A stretch of DNA of 64,000 bases from Streptomyces sp. NBC_01408 (GCF_026340255.1 NZ_JAPEPJ010000001.1:4147001-4211000), one strand, 5' to 3'. Positions 50,165 to 58,712 are shown, counted from the first letter of the stretch. The notes: generated by a model from the sequence alone, not told the origin. Numbers and translations: made by a program.

Positions 50165-51337
50165 ATGACAGACCGCGCCCCGCAGCCGGTGGACCGTCAG
50201 CTGCCCACCGAGGAGTCCCGGGACCTCCTCGCGCTCGTACGCGAGATCGCCCAGCGAGAGATCCGCCCCCGGGCCGCCGAGGAGGAGGACTCCGGCCGGT
50301 TCCCGCGCGAGATCTTCACCCTGCTGTCCGAGGCGGGCCTGCTCGGGCTCCCATACGACGGCGCCTTCGGCGGCGGCGAGCAGCCCTACGAGGTCTACCT
50401 TCAGGTCCTCGAAGAGCTCGCCGCGGCCCGCCTGACCGTCGGCCTCGGCGTCAGCGTGCACTCGCTGGCCTGCCACGGCCTCGCCGGATACGGCACCAAG
50501 GAGCAGCAGGGCGCCCACCTGCCCGCCATGCTCGGCGGCGGCCTGCTCGGCGCCTACTGCCTCTCCGAGCCCGCCGCGGGCTCCGACGCCGCCTCGCTGA
50601 CCACCAAGGCGGTCCGCGACGGCGACGACTGGCTGATCACCGGCACCAAGGCCTGGATCACCCACGGCGGAGTCGCCGACTTCTACACCGTCCTCGCACG
50701 CACCGGCGCCGCGGGCCCCAAGGGCATCACCGCCTTCCTGGTCCCGGGCGACGCGCAGGGCCTCACCGCGGCCGTCCCCGAGAAGAAGATGGGCATGAAG
50801 GGCTCGCCCACCGCCCAGCTCCACTTCGACGGCGTACGGGTGCCCGACGCCCGCCGCATCGGCGAGGAGGGCCAGGGCTTCACCATCGCCCTCGCCGCCC
50901 TGGACGCGGGCCGCCTCGGCATCGCCGCCTGCGCCATCGGCGTCGCCCAGGCCGCACTCGACGAGGCCGTGACGTACGCCCTGGACCGCAAGCAGTTCGG
51001 GCACCCGATCGCGGACTTCCAGGGGCTGCGCTTCATGCTGGCCGACATGGCCACCAAGATCGAGGCGGGCCGGGCCCTGTACCTCGCCGCGGCGCGTCTG
51101 CGGGACGCCGGCAAGCCGTTCTCCCGGCAGGCCGCCATGGCCAAGCTGTTCTGCACCGACGCGGCGATGGCCGTCACGACGGACGCCGTCCAGATCCTCG
51201 GCGGCTACGGGTACACCGCGGACTTCCCCGTCGAGCGGCTGATGCGCGAGGCGAAGGTGCTCCAGATCGTCGAGGGCACCAACCAGATCCAGCGCATGGT
51301 CATCGCCCGCCACCTGGCGGGGCCGGAAACCCGCTGA
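50165..51337 (+). CDS. acyl-CoA dehydrogenase
   Basis: A 390-residue FAD enzyme of the short-chain acyl-CoA dehydrogenase family. The substrate and FAD signatures AYCLSEPAAGSDAASL, GTKAWITHGG and ILGGYGYTADFPVERLMREAKVLQIVEGTNQIQR (split over positions) are clear, with the catalytic-base Glu370 in VEGTNQ. It oxidises acyl-CoA to enoyl-CoA with electron-transfer flavoprotein. ATG 50165 follows GGAGGAGAGC. It lies next to a TetR regulator and just before the repeat island; an AttH-like/APH-kinase pair, of a kind often near acyl-CoA dehydrogenases, lies on the other side. Confidence 0.93.
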   Translation: MTDRAPQPVDRQLPTEESRDLLALVREIAQREIRPRAAEEEDSGRFPREIFTLLSEAGLLGLPYDGAFGGGEQPYEVYLQVLEELAAARLTVGLGVSVHSLACHGLAGYGTKEQQGAHLPAMLGGGLLGAYCLSEPAAGSDAASLTTKAVRDGDDWLITGTKAWITHGGVADFYTVLARTGAAGPKGITAFLVPGDAQGLTAAVPEKKMGMKGSPTAQLHFDGVRVPDARRIGEEGQGFTIALAALDAGRLGIAACAIGVAQAALDEAVTYALDRKQFGHPIADFQGLRFMLADMATKIEAGRALYLAAARLRDAGKPFSRQAAMAKLFCTDAAMAVTTDAVQILGGYGYTADFPVERLMREAKVLQIVEGTNQIQRMVIARHLAGPETR

Positions 51338-51350
51338 CGGTGCCGCAGCG

Positions 51351-51587
51351 CTAGTAGAGCCCGCTGCCGCCGGCGGGCCAGACCGGGGAGCGGGTGAGGC
51401 GGGCCCACTCCGGGTCCCGCCGGCCGGGCAGCGTACGCCCGTCATCGGCCCAGCGGGCCAGCAGCGCACGGTAGATGGGCGGGTCAGCGGCCTGGCTCTG
51501 CTGCCCGGGCTCACGCTGAACCGATTCTTCGTAACCCGGCTGCGCCGGGCGGCGCCGTCGGCCCGTTGAAGACTGAAGCATGGTCAT
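51351..51587 (-). CDS. small hypothetical protein
   Basis: A 78-residue protein with a plausible family core at its C-terminal half (PPIYRALLARWADDGRTLPGRRD and EWARLTRSPVW); I have a vague memory of similar short Streptomyces proteins but no family name. The N-terminal 30 residues are polar and low-complexity. ATG 51587 has only a weak GGG upstream; ATG 51581 is as good. It is convergent with acyl-CoA dehydrogenase, 13 bases apart. Start and reality are moderately uncertain. Confidence 0.5.
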   Translation of the reverse strand: MTMLQSSTGRRRRPAQPGYEESVQREPGQQSQAADPPIYRALLARWADDGRTLPGRRDPEWARLTRSPVWPAGGSGLY

Positions 51588-51771
51588 GCCCGGCCAACGC
51601 CCCACCGCAGCACGGGGTAATCGCCCCCAACCCCCGCCCATCCGTTCGAAGGTTCCCCGGGGATGGGGGTGGGGGTGGGGGCTTCGGGGGGCGGGGAGTG
51701 GCGGGGCGGGATCTTGGGCGTGGGGCGGGGGCTTCGGGGGCCATGTGCCTGCGGGGCCTGATCAGGGATGG

Positions 51772-51923
51772 TTTGGGGGTTTCCCGTCAGTCCTATCGTC
51801 TTGCCGTGTCGGGCCGGCCCCTCAAGGGCGCTCACTGCGTTCGCGTCGCTTCGCGATGGCCTGCGGCCACCCTTGACCGGCCGTCCCGCCCCGGAAAGAC
51901 AGGACTGTCGGGAAGCCCCCAAA
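51772..51923 (+). mobile_element. 152-bp palindromic element, copy 1
   Basis: Begins TTTGGGGGTTTCCCG and ends CGGGAAGCCCCCAAA, so the ends are inverted repeats; the middle (CTCACTGCGTTCGCGTCGCT) is not coding. By hand alignment it differs from copy 2 (inverted, 52726-52877) at only three positions, so the two are much closer to each other than their flanks are. Confidence 0.7.
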
Positions 51924-52099
51924 AGAACGGTTACCTGGGACCGATCCATAGACGGGGCGGCCAGGGATGGGCGGCCTGGGTGCCCAGGGGGCACGACCAG
52001 GCCCGGCCCGCGCACCAGCTGAAGGACGCCGGGGGCGCGGGTACGGCCACCCACCACCAGACAGCGGTGAGATGGGGGCCGGAAGCGGGGGCGCATCGA

Positions 52100-52229
52100 A
52101 TCGCTACACACTTCTCCCGTCTGGCGTCTGCTACCCGCCTGTGGCTGGACATAAGCCGCCACAGATCGCTACACACTTCTCCCGGACGGCGTCTGCCGGT
52201 CGCCGGTGGTCGGACATAAGCCGCCCACG
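52100..52229 (+). repeat. two 65-bp direct repeats
   Basis: ATCGCTACACACTTCTCCCG starts a unit at 52100-52164 and again at 52165-52229; both end near GGACATAAGCCGCC. A third, inverted, diverged unit is at 52546-52607 (ending TGTAGCGAT). Each unit could fold into a small hairpin (GTCTG...CAGAC-type pairing). Confidence 0.65.
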
Positions 52230-52347
52230 ACCAGTCACCCGTCTCCCGCCACGCGTCAGCGGGTAGTTTGTCTCTATTTGGCGGCCGGTTGGGGCGCGGA
52301 TGACGTCTTACCGGAGTGAGAGACCGAGAAATCCGGCATCAGACTCC

Positions 52348-52472
52348 GTCAGGGCGCTTTTCCCGCTCCGGACGGCCGTCAGGGGCCCTCTCCGACCTCC
52401 GGACGGCCGGTGGACGCCCCTTTCACGACCCGCGACGGCCGGCAGGCGCCCCTTCGCGCTCCCGTCGTCCGG
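52348..52472 (+). repeat. four degenerate 30-32-bp tandem repeats
   Basis: Units begin GTCAGGGCGC, GTCAGGGGCC, GGTGGACGCC and GGCAGGCGCC and end near CGGACGGCC, CGGACGGCC, GCGACGGCC and CCGTCGTCC. They lie between the direct repeats and the inverted third copy, at the centre of the island. Confidence 0.6.
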
Positions 52473-52725
52473 TCGTGGGCGGCTTGCGTTCATCCCACAC
52501 TCGGCTGGTCGACGCCGGCTCACCTCAGCCACCCACCGGACCGGTGGCGGCCTATGCCCAGCCACAGACGGGTGGCAGACGCCGAGAAATGAGACGCATG
52601 TAGCGATCTGACGCGCCCCCGCTCCCGCCGGGGGTCTGGTCGGGGTCTCGCTCCGGCAAGCCGCCGCAACGGGGCCGCCCATCGCTGATGGCCCCGTGCA
52701 TGGATCGGTCCCCGGTAACCGTCTT

Positions 52726-52877
52726 TTTGGGGGCTTCCCGACAGTCCTGTCTTTCCGGGGCGGGACGGCCGGTCAAGGGTGGCCGAAGGCCATCGCGAAG
52801 CGACGCGAACGCAGTGAGCGCCCTTGAGGGGCCGGCCCGACACGGCAAGACGATGGGACTGACGGGAAGCCCCCAAA
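52726..52877 (-). mobile_element. 152-bp palindromic element, copy 2 (inverted)
   Basis: Reads TTTGGGGGCTTCCCGACAG at its left end; inverse of copy 1 at 51772-51923 with three differences. Each copy is itself a palindrome, so the pair forms a large nested structure around the central repeats. Confidence 0.7.
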
Positions 52878-53033
52878 CCCTCTCTGATGGGCCTCACGGG
52901 TAACAGGCCCCCGAAGCCACCGCCTCGGCCATTCGTGTCGGGCTGTCAGGTTGTGCCAGAACTCTGGTCCCGGTCAGCATTTCTGACGTACCGTCACATC
53001 TACTCACCTGGCCCACCCGGCCACCCGTCACTC

Positions 53034-53085
53034 GCCCACCGGCCATCCCGCCCACCGGCCATCCCGCCCACCGGCCCGGCCCGCC
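53034..53085. repeat. 16-bp tandem repeats before the AttH-like gene
   Basis: CGCCCACCGGCCATCC is repeated about three times in tandem (last unit diverging to CCCACCGGCCCGG), in a C-rich stretch that runs to the ribosome site of the next gene. Confidence 0.55.
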
Positions 53086-53186
53086 CCCCGGCCATCCACC
53101 CACCCGGTCATCCCCCGGCCATCCGCCCGCCCCGTCGCCCCGTCGTCGCCCCGTCGCCCCACGTCACCCCCTCCAGGAGGTTCGCC

Positions 53187-54320
53187 ATGTCCGCCGACCG
53201 GCCCGTCGCGCTTGATGAATACCCCATCCACCAGGCTCCCTTGTCGATGAAGCACGTCGTCAGTGGCGACCGCAACGCCTACGACCGGTGCATCTTCCAC
53301 GTCTTCGACCACGCCGGCCGCGCCGTTCTCATCCTCGGCCTCGGGGTATACCCCAACGCCGGAGTCATAGACGCCTACGCCACCCTCCGGATCGGCGAGG
53401 AACTCCTCGCCGTCCGGGCCTCCGACGCCCTCGGCGACGACCGGATGAACCTCTCCGTGGGGCCGCTGTCCATCACCGTCGACGTCCCCCTCAAGCAGCT
53501 CACCCTGCGCTGCGCGGCCGACCCGGGCGACCCGCACGGGCTCTCGTACGACATCACCTGGACCGCCGAGTTCCCCGCCGTCTGGGAGCCCCACCATGTC
53601 CAGCGGCGCGGCGACCGCCTCATCCTGGAGGGCCGCCGCTTCGTCCAGGCCGGCCAGGTCACCGGCAGTATCCGGGCCAAGGGCGAGGAGTTCACGCTCA
53701 CCCCGGGGGAGTGGACGGGGACCCGGGACCGCAGTTGGGGTGTGCGGCCGATCCCGGGGGAGGACGGGGGCCGGGCCGCCGAGGAGTACCGCCCCGAGGG
53801 CTTCCACTGGCTCTGGATCCCGGTCCGCTTCGAGGACCGGTTCGTCATGGTCATAGCCCAGGAGGACGCGGACGGCCACCGGACCCTGAACGAGGCCGTG
53901 CAGGTCTTCCCCGAAGGCAGCGGCCGCCACGACGTCCAGCTCGGCTGGCCGCACACCGAGATCCGCTACCGCCCCGGCGGCCGGCACCCCGAGAGCGCCG
54001 TCGTGCACCTCACCGACCCCTCTCGCAAGCCCCTCGAACTCGGCGTGGAGATCCTGAACTCCTCCCCGCTCGCCGTCGGCGCCGGATACCCGCCCGCGGC
54101 CGACTGGCAGCACGGCACCTGGCAGGGCCGGGGCTGGACCGACCGCCGCGTCTACGACCTGTCCGACCCCGCGGCCCACCCCATGGCCGCCTTCGGCGTC
54201 ACCGACCACTCGGCCCGCTTCACCCTCGACGGGCAGACCGGCCACGGCATCTTCGAGCACGGCAGCTTCGGCCGACACGACCCCAGCGGCTTCGCCGACT
54301 ACTCCTCCGTCGCCCAGTAG
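53187..54320 (+). CDS. AttH/CrtC-like lipocalin-fold protein (DUF7064/7065 type)
   Basis: A 377-residue beta-rich soluble protein in which I see two lipocalin-like halves: RAVLILGLGVYPNAGVIDAYA and LRIGEELLAVRASDA in the first, GFHWLWIPVRFEDRFVMVIAQED in the second, ending HGIFEHGSFGRHDPSGF. Such AttH-like domains bind hydrophobic ligands and are associated with lipid or steroid degradation. No catalytic residues are assigned. ATG 53187 follows AGGAGG. It is probably co-transcribed with the APH-family kinase 79 bases downstream, and an acyl-CoA dehydrogenase gene lies beyond the repeat island upstream. Confidence 0.7.
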   Translation: MSADRPVALDEYPIHQAPLSMKHVVSGDRNAYDRCIFHVFDHAGRAVLILGLGVYPNAGVIDAYATLRIGEELLAVRASDALGDDRMNLSVGPLSITVDVPLKQLTLRCAADPGDPHGLSYDITWTAEFPAVWEPHHVQRRGDRLILEGRRFVQAGQVTGSIRAKGEEFTLTPGEWTGTRDRSWGVRPIPGEDGGRAAEEYRPEGFHWLWIPVRFEDRFVMVIAQEDADGHRTLNEAVQVFPEGSGRHDVQLGWPHTEIRYRPGGRHPESAVVHLTDPSRKPLELGVEILNSSPLAVGAGYPPAADWQHGTWQGRGWTDRRVYDLSDPAAHPMAAFGVTDHSARFTLDGQTGHGIFEHGSFGRHDPSGFADYSSVAQ

Positions 54321-54399
54321 GTACCAGTAGGGCCCGTAGGAAGCACAGGGAAAGCACCAGGAACCAGTCCGAACCAGCCAGTAGGAAAGGGGCTCATCC

Positions 54400-55491
54400 A
54401 TGGCCACCGCACCTCGTCCGCGCACCTCCACCCGAGAGCCCGAGGAGCTCGGCCGGCGCCTCGCCGCCTGGCTGGGCACCGAACTTCCCGGCGCGGAGGT
54501 CACCAACGTGTCCGTCCCCGGATCCAACGGCATGTCCAGCGAGACCCTGCTCTTCGACCTGGAGCACCCCGAAGCCCCGGTCCGCGCCTGCGCGTTGCGC
54601 CTCGCCGCCGATCCGGCCGCCTACACCGTCTTCCCGGCCTACGACATGCCGCGCCAGCACCGGGTGATGAGCCTGGTCGCCCAGCACACGGACCTGCCGG
54701 TCCCGCGCGTGCTGTGGCTGGAGGAGGACCCGGGCCCGCTCGGGGCGCCGTTCTTCGTGATGGCCCGCGCCGAAGGCCGCGTTCCGCCCGATGTCATGCC
54801 TTACACCTACGAGGGCAACTGGCTGCACTCCGCGACCGACGCCGAACGCGCCGAACTCCAGGAAGCCAGCATCGCGCTGCTCGCCCGACTCCACGACCAG
54901 TTCCCGGGCAAGGAAGCGGAGTTCCTGCTCCCCGAGGGCGAGGGCACCCCGCTGCGCCGCCACGTGGACGCCCAACGCGCCTACTACTCCTGGGTGGTGG
55001 ACGGGCTCGCCCCGTCGCCGCTCCTCGAGCGGGCCTTCGCCCGCCTGGAGGAGCTGTGGCCGGCGGACGAGGGCCCGGCCGTCCTCAACTGGGGTGACGC
55101 CCGCATCGGTAACGTCATCTACGACGGGTTCACCCCGGTCGCCGTCCTGGACTGGGAGATGGCCGGCTACGCCCCCCGCGAGGTCGACCTCGGCTGGACC
55201 GTCTACCTCCACTGCTTCTTCCAGGACCTCACCGTCGGCTTCGGCCAGCCCGGCCTGCCGGACTTCCTGCGCCGCGAGGACCTGGAACGCCGGTACGCCG
55301 AACTCACCGGGCACGCCCCGCGCGACATGGAGTTCCACACCCTCTACGCGGCCCTGCGGCACGGCATCGTGATGCTGCGCATCGCCTACCGGCAGGCGCA
55401 CTTCGGCGAGGTGGAGGTCCCGGCGGACCCGGACAGCCTGATCCTGCACCATGCCAGCCTGGCTGCCATGGTGCAGGGCACGTACTGGTAG
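54400..55491 (+). CDS. APH-family phosphotransferase (ACAD10/11-like)
   Basis: A 363-residue aminoglycoside-phosphotransferase-fold kinase: the phosphate loop region PGSNGMSSETLLFDL, hinge VMARAEGRV, the catalytic loop LNWGDARIGNVIYD (the usual HGD replaced by NWGD) and the metal-binding DWEM. These match kinase domains fused to or next to acyl-CoA dehydrogenases (ACAD10/11), which phosphorylate hydroxyacyl-CoAs. The dehydrogenase at 50165 and the AttH-like gene make a lipid-catabolic role plausible, not antibiotic resistance. ATG 54400 after GGAAAGGGG. The gap before it has three CCAGTAGG words. Confidence 0.82.
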   Translation: MATAPRPRTSTREPEELGRRLAAWLGTELPGAEVTNVSVPGSNGMSSETLLFDLEHPEAPVRACALRLAADPAAYTVFPAYDMPRQHRVMSLVAQHTDLPVPRVLWLEEDPGPLGAPFFVMARAEGRVPPDVMPYTYEGNWLHSATDAERAELQEASIALLARLHDQFPGKEAEFLLPEGEGTPLRRHVDAQRAYYSWVVDGLAPSPLLERAFARLEELWPADEGPAVLNWGDARIGNVIYDGFTPVAVLDWEMAGYAPREVDLGWTVYLHCFFQDLTVGFGQPGLPDFLRREDLERRYAELTGHAPRDMEFHTLYAALRHGIVMLRIAYRQAHFGEVEVPADPDSLILHHASLAAMVQGTYW

Positions 55492-55500
55492 CGGCGCGGG

Positions 55501-55956
55501 TCAGGCGGCCTGCGCGTGCTGCTGCCGCGTCTGCGGCAGCAGCACGGGGCTCGTCACGCGGACCGGACGCGAGCCCGGACCGCCCACGTGCGAGAAGGGC
55601 TGCGTGCGCCAGTCCAGCCCCTGGGGCAGGGTCAGCAGGACGACGGGGTCGGGCTCCGCGGCCTCCTCCTCGGGCTGGAGGACGCCCACGGTGGGCAGCG
55701 CGTCGCTGGCGGGCCGACCGGTGCCGGCGCACACCGTGAGCCCGAAGGGGTTCCACGGGGTCAGGCAGAGCGCGTGCTGCGGCAGGTACTCCTCGTCCGC
55801 GACGAGGGCGATCGACTGGCCGCAGTCGGGGCAGATCGCGTGGTGGATCTCGAACCCTTCGGCGTCCTCGAGGGTTCCGAGGTAGTCGTCGTCCTCGGAT
55901 TCGAGAGGTTCCAGGGGCTCCGGTTCGATGCGACCGGCGCGCTTGGTGTTCAGCAT
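55501..55956 (-). CDS. conserved hypothetical protein with CxxC
   Basis: A 151-residue acidic protein: an N-terminal acidic segment (LEPLESEDDDYLGTLEDAEG), a CPDC knuckle-like motif (AICPDCGQSIALV) and further Cys in ALCLTPWNPFGLTVCAGTG, which may bind zinc. I remember near-identical Streptomyces hypothetical proteins but no function. ATG 55956 follows GGGGGAG. The 3' end is convergent with the APH gene, nine bases away, and a terminator-like hairpin is encoded within the last codons. Confidence 0.75.
   Translation of the reverse strand: MLNTKRAGRIEPEPLEPLESEDDDYLGTLEDAEGFEIHHAICPDCGQSIALVADEEYLPQHALCLTPWNPFGLTVCAGTGRPASDALPTVGVLQPEEEAAEPDPVVLLTLPQGLDWRTQPFSHVGGPGSRPVRVTSPVLLPQTRQQHAQAA
55515..55546. 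terminator. hairpin inside the 3' end of a CDS, between convergent genes
   Basis: A perfect 14-bp stem (55515-55528 with 55533-55546, CGTGCTGCTG / CAGCAGCACG) with loop GTCT. It lies 23 bases after the APH stop but within the final codons of the convergent hypothetical gene. Confidence 0.6.
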
Positions 55957-56164
55957 GGATGTACTCCCCCTTGGGTGGGCCGGGCGGGCAGTTTCTTCGG
56001 CCTCGGCCACAGCAAGCACTTCCCGTCGCGCGGCACGAGTAACCACAACAGGCCGCCGTACGCCGGTATACCCTTGTGGCTTTGGTCACATGCCTGCCGC
56101 AGATGCCACCAGTGGGTGGACAGCACTGGGCCTGGAGCGCCCTTGGGCCTTAGGTTGAGCGGCT

Positions 56165-56614
56165 ATGAGCGCAATGGAGGAGCTGGACCGCCAGATCGTG
56201 GATCTGCTCGTGCGGGACGGCCGGATGAGCTACACGGACCTGGGCAAGGCCACCGGCCTGTCCACGTCGGCCGTCCACCAGCGAGTACGCCGTCTGGAAC
56301 AGCGCGGGGTGATCCGCGGCTACGCGGCCGTCGTCGACCCCGAGGCCGTCGGCCTGCCGCTGACCGCCTTCATCTCGGTCAAACCGTTCGACCCGAGCGC
56401 CCCGGACGACATCGCCGACCGGCTGGCGGGCGTCCCCGAGATCGAGGCCTGCCACAGCGTCGCGGGCGACGAGAACTACATCCTCAAGGTGCGCGTGGCC
56501 AGCCCCCTGGAGCTGGAAGACCTCCTGGGCCGCCTGCGCGCTCTCGCCCACGTCTCGACCCGTACGACCGTGGTCCTGTCCACCCCGTACGAGGCCCGCC
56601 CGCCCCGCGTCTGA
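56165..56614 (+). CDS. Lrp/AsnC-family transcriptional regulator
   Basis: A 149-residue regulator with winged HTH (ELDRQIVDLLVRDGRMSYTDLGKATGLSTSAVHQRVRRLEQ, by position) and an effector (RAM) domain ending ...TTVVLSTPYEARPP. ATG 56165 has no ribosome site, but TAGGTT at 56151-56156 looks like a -10, so a leaderless transcript beginning at the ATG is likely; ATG 56174 is possible. It is divergent from the hypothetical gene and followed by an amidohydrolase 139 bases later. Its effector is unknown; it is distinct from the Lrp protein at 20070. Confidence 0.85.
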   Translation: MSAMEELDRQIVDLLVRDGRMSYTDLGKATGLSTSAVHQRVRRLEQRGVIRGYAAVVDPEAVGLPLTAFISVKPFDPSAPDDIADRLAGVPEIEACHSVAGDENYILKVRVASPLELEDLLGRLRALAHVSTRTTVVLSTPYEARPPRV

Positions 56615-56753
56615 ATCCTTTCCGCGTACCTCACCCCTCGCCCCCCGCCCCTCGCACCGCTCGGCCGCGCCGGGCTCCGTCCGGCGGCCCCCCGGGCCGG
56701 GCCCCCGGCACCCGCGTCCACGCGCGCCCGGCGGACACGCGAAACTGGTCCGC

Positions 56754-58373
56754 ATGACCGAGCGCGCGATCCCCGCCCCCAGCGACCCCACCCGTACCGT
56801 CCTCCTGCGCGGAGGAGAGGTCCACAGCCCCGCCGACCCCTTCGCCACCGCGATGGTGGTCGAGCGCGGCCACGTCGCCTGGGTCGGCTCCGAGGGCGCG
56901 GCCGACGCCTTCGCGCAAGGGGTGGACGAGGTCGTCGACCTCGGCGGGGCGCTCGTCACGCCCGCCTTCACCGACGCCCACGTCCACACCACCTCGGCCG
57001 GCCTCGCGCTGACCGGCCTGGACCTCTCCGGTGCCCGCTCCCTGCCCGCCGCGCTGGAGCTAGTCCGCGCGTACGCCGCGAGCCGGCCGGCCGACCGGGT
57101 GCTCCTCGGGCACGGCTGGGACGCCGCCCGCTGGCCCGAGCGCCGGGCCCCGCGCCGCGAGGAGCTGGACCGGGCGGCCGGTGGCCGTCCGCTCTACCTC
57201 AGCCGCATCGACGTGCACTCGGCCGTGGTCACCACCGCCCTGCTCGACCTCGTCCCGGGTGTGGGCACCGACGGCGACGAGCCGCTGACCCGCGACGCCC
57301 ACCACGCCGTCCGCGCGGCCGCCCTGGCCGCCGTCACCCCCGCTCAGCGCGCCGAGGCCCAGCGGGCCGCACTCGACCGGGCGGCCTCCCTCGGGATCGG
57401 CTCCGTGCACGAGTGCGGCGGGCCCGGCATCTCCTCCGCCGAGGACTTCACGGCCCTGCTGGACCTGGCCGGGGAGCGGCCCGGGCCGCGCGTCTTCGGG
57501 TACTGGGCCGACCGGGACCTCGACCGGGTCAAGGAGCTGGGAGCCATCGGGGCGGCCGGTGACCTCTTCGTCGACGGGGCCCTCGGCTCGCACACCGCCT
57601 GCCTGCACAGCCCGTACGCGGACGCGGCCCACACCGGCACCGGCTACCTCGACGCCCAGGCGGTGGGGGAACACGTGGCGGCCTGCACCGAGGCGGGCCT
57701 CCAGGCCGGCTTCCACGCCATCGGCGACGCCGCGATCACCGCGGTCGTGGAGGGCGTCCGGGCGGCCGCCGAGAAGGTGGGCCTGGCCCGGGTCCGCGCG
57801 GCCCGCCACCGGGTGGAGCACGCCGAGATGATGACCCCCGCCACGATCGCGGCCTTCGCGGAGTTCGGCCTGACCGCTTCCGTGCAGCCGGCCTTCGACG
57901 CCGCCTGGGGCGGCGAGGAGGGCATGTACGCGGACCGGCTGGGCGCCGAACGGGCCCGCACCCTCAACCCGTACGCCGCCATGCTCAAGGCCGGTGTACC
58001 ACTGGCCTTCGGCTCGGACGCGCCCGTGACCCCGCTGGACCCCTGGGGGGCCGTGCGCGCCGCCGCCTTCCACCGCACGCCCGAGCACCGGGTCTCCGTA
58101 CGGGCGGCCTTCACGGCCCACACCCGCGGCGGCTGGCGGGCCATCGGCCGTGACGACGCGGGCGTCCTGGTCCCCGGCGCCCCGGCCGACTACGCCGTCT
58201 GGCGGACCTCGGAACTGGTCGTCCAGGCGCCCGACGACCGGGTCGCCCGCTGGTCCACCGACCCCCGCTCCGGCACCCCCGGGCTGCCCGATCTGAGCCC
58301 CGGCGCGGAACTGCCGGTGTGCCTGGCGACGGTGGTCGGCGGGCGGGAGGTATTCGTACGCCCACAGGGGTGA
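56754..58373 (+). CDS. YtcJ-like amidohydrolase
   Basis: A 539-residue metal-dependent hydrolase of the amidohydrolase superfamily. The first metal motif HVHT is in TPAFTDAHVHTTSAG; later metal ligands fall in FHAIGDAAI and HRVEHAEM; the final Asp is in FGSDAPVTPLDP. The domain arrangement is like YtcJ and N-substituted formamide deformylases, with an N-terminal beta-sandwich that closes at the C terminus. The substrate is unknown. ATG 56754 lacks a good ribosome site nearby, so the start is moderately sure. Downstream gap holds a hairpin. Confidence 0.82.
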   Translation: MTERAIPAPSDPTRTVLLRGGEVHSPADPFATAMVVERGHVAWVGSEGAADAFAQGVDEVVDLGGALVTPAFTDAHVHTTSAGLALTGLDLSGARSLPAALELVRAYAASRPADRVLLGHGWDAARWPERRAPRREELDRAAGGRPLYLSRIDVHSAVVTTALLDLVPGVGTDGDEPLTRDAHHAVRAAALAAVTPAQRAEAQRAALDRAASLGIGSVHECGGPGISSAEDFTALLDLAGERPGPRVFGYWADRDLDRVKELGAIGAAGDLFVDGALGSHTACLHSPYADAAHTGTGYLDAQAVGEHVAACTEAGLQAGFHAIGDAAITAVVEGVRAAAEKVGLARVRAARHRVEHAEMMTPATIAAFAEFGLTASVQPAFDAAWGGEEGMYADRLGAERARTLNPYAAMLKAGVPLAFGSDAPVTPLDPWGAVRAAAFHRTPEHRVSVRAAFTAHTRGGWRAIGRDDAGVLVPGAPADYAVWRTSELVVQAPDDRVARWSTDPRSGTPGLPDLSPGAELPVCLATVVGGREVFVRPQG

Positions 58374-58403
58374 TGCGGTCGGCCTCGGTTCGGTACGGGC
58401 GGC

Positions 58404-58539
58404 CGGACCCGGATAGGTTCGGCCGGGTCCACCACAGGACGTCCGTGCCGGATGGATCCGTCTGCTCAGCGCGCCCGCGCCTCGGGGGCGAGGGAAGGTT
58501 TCGCCGGTTGGGGGTCCCCCCTGCTCCGAAGGAGCCTGG
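58404..58539. other. structured gap between amidohydrolase and ppm1
   Basis: The 339 bases from 58374 to 58712 hold no gene. GGACCCGG ... CCGGGTCC (58404-58429) is a likely terminator for the amidohydrolase. GGGTCCCCCTGCTCC ... GGAGCCTGGGGGA (58508-58541) is a second hairpin of a kind common in Streptomyces intergenic DNA. TAAAAT near 58652 may be the -10 of ppm1. Confidence 0.55.
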
Positions 58540-58712
58540 GGGAGGGTGGTGCCCCAGGTCGGGGCCCGGCGGTCCAGTAGACAACGGTCAGGGCGGTCCG
58601 CAGCCAGCGAGCGCCTGACCGGCCCGAAGGACCGCGGGCCCCGATCGCTGTTCTAAAATCATCCACTGTGACAGGACGTGCAGGACGAACAGGAATACCT
58701 AAAGGGGACTCA

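Larger units (their letters stand above)
51745..52905. repeat. nested inverted-repeat island, gene-free
   Basis: The stretch 51588-53186 has no gene I can support. Within it, an outer pair of inverted arms (51745-51985 and 52671-52905) contains a 152-bp element in two inverted copies, continuing inward for about 60 less similar bases. The middle (51986-52670) holds 65-bp direct repeats and a run of 30-bp tandem repeats. Short open frames inside the arms differ at equivalent positions and have no coding character. The meaning is unknown. Confidence 0.75.

Noticed and set aside
52100..52229. Possible CRISPR-like repeats
   Set aside because: Two units directly abut with no spacers, 65 bases each, with a third inverted; no cas genes are present.
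51566..52897. Several short open frames within the repeat island (both strands)
   Set aside because: They repeat the same translated words from the inverted copies, have no ribosome sites or family features, and drift in frame between copies.
54400..55491. Aminoglycoside resistance gene
   Set aside because: APH fold, but motifs and neighbours fit ACAD10/11-like kinases; no resistance context.
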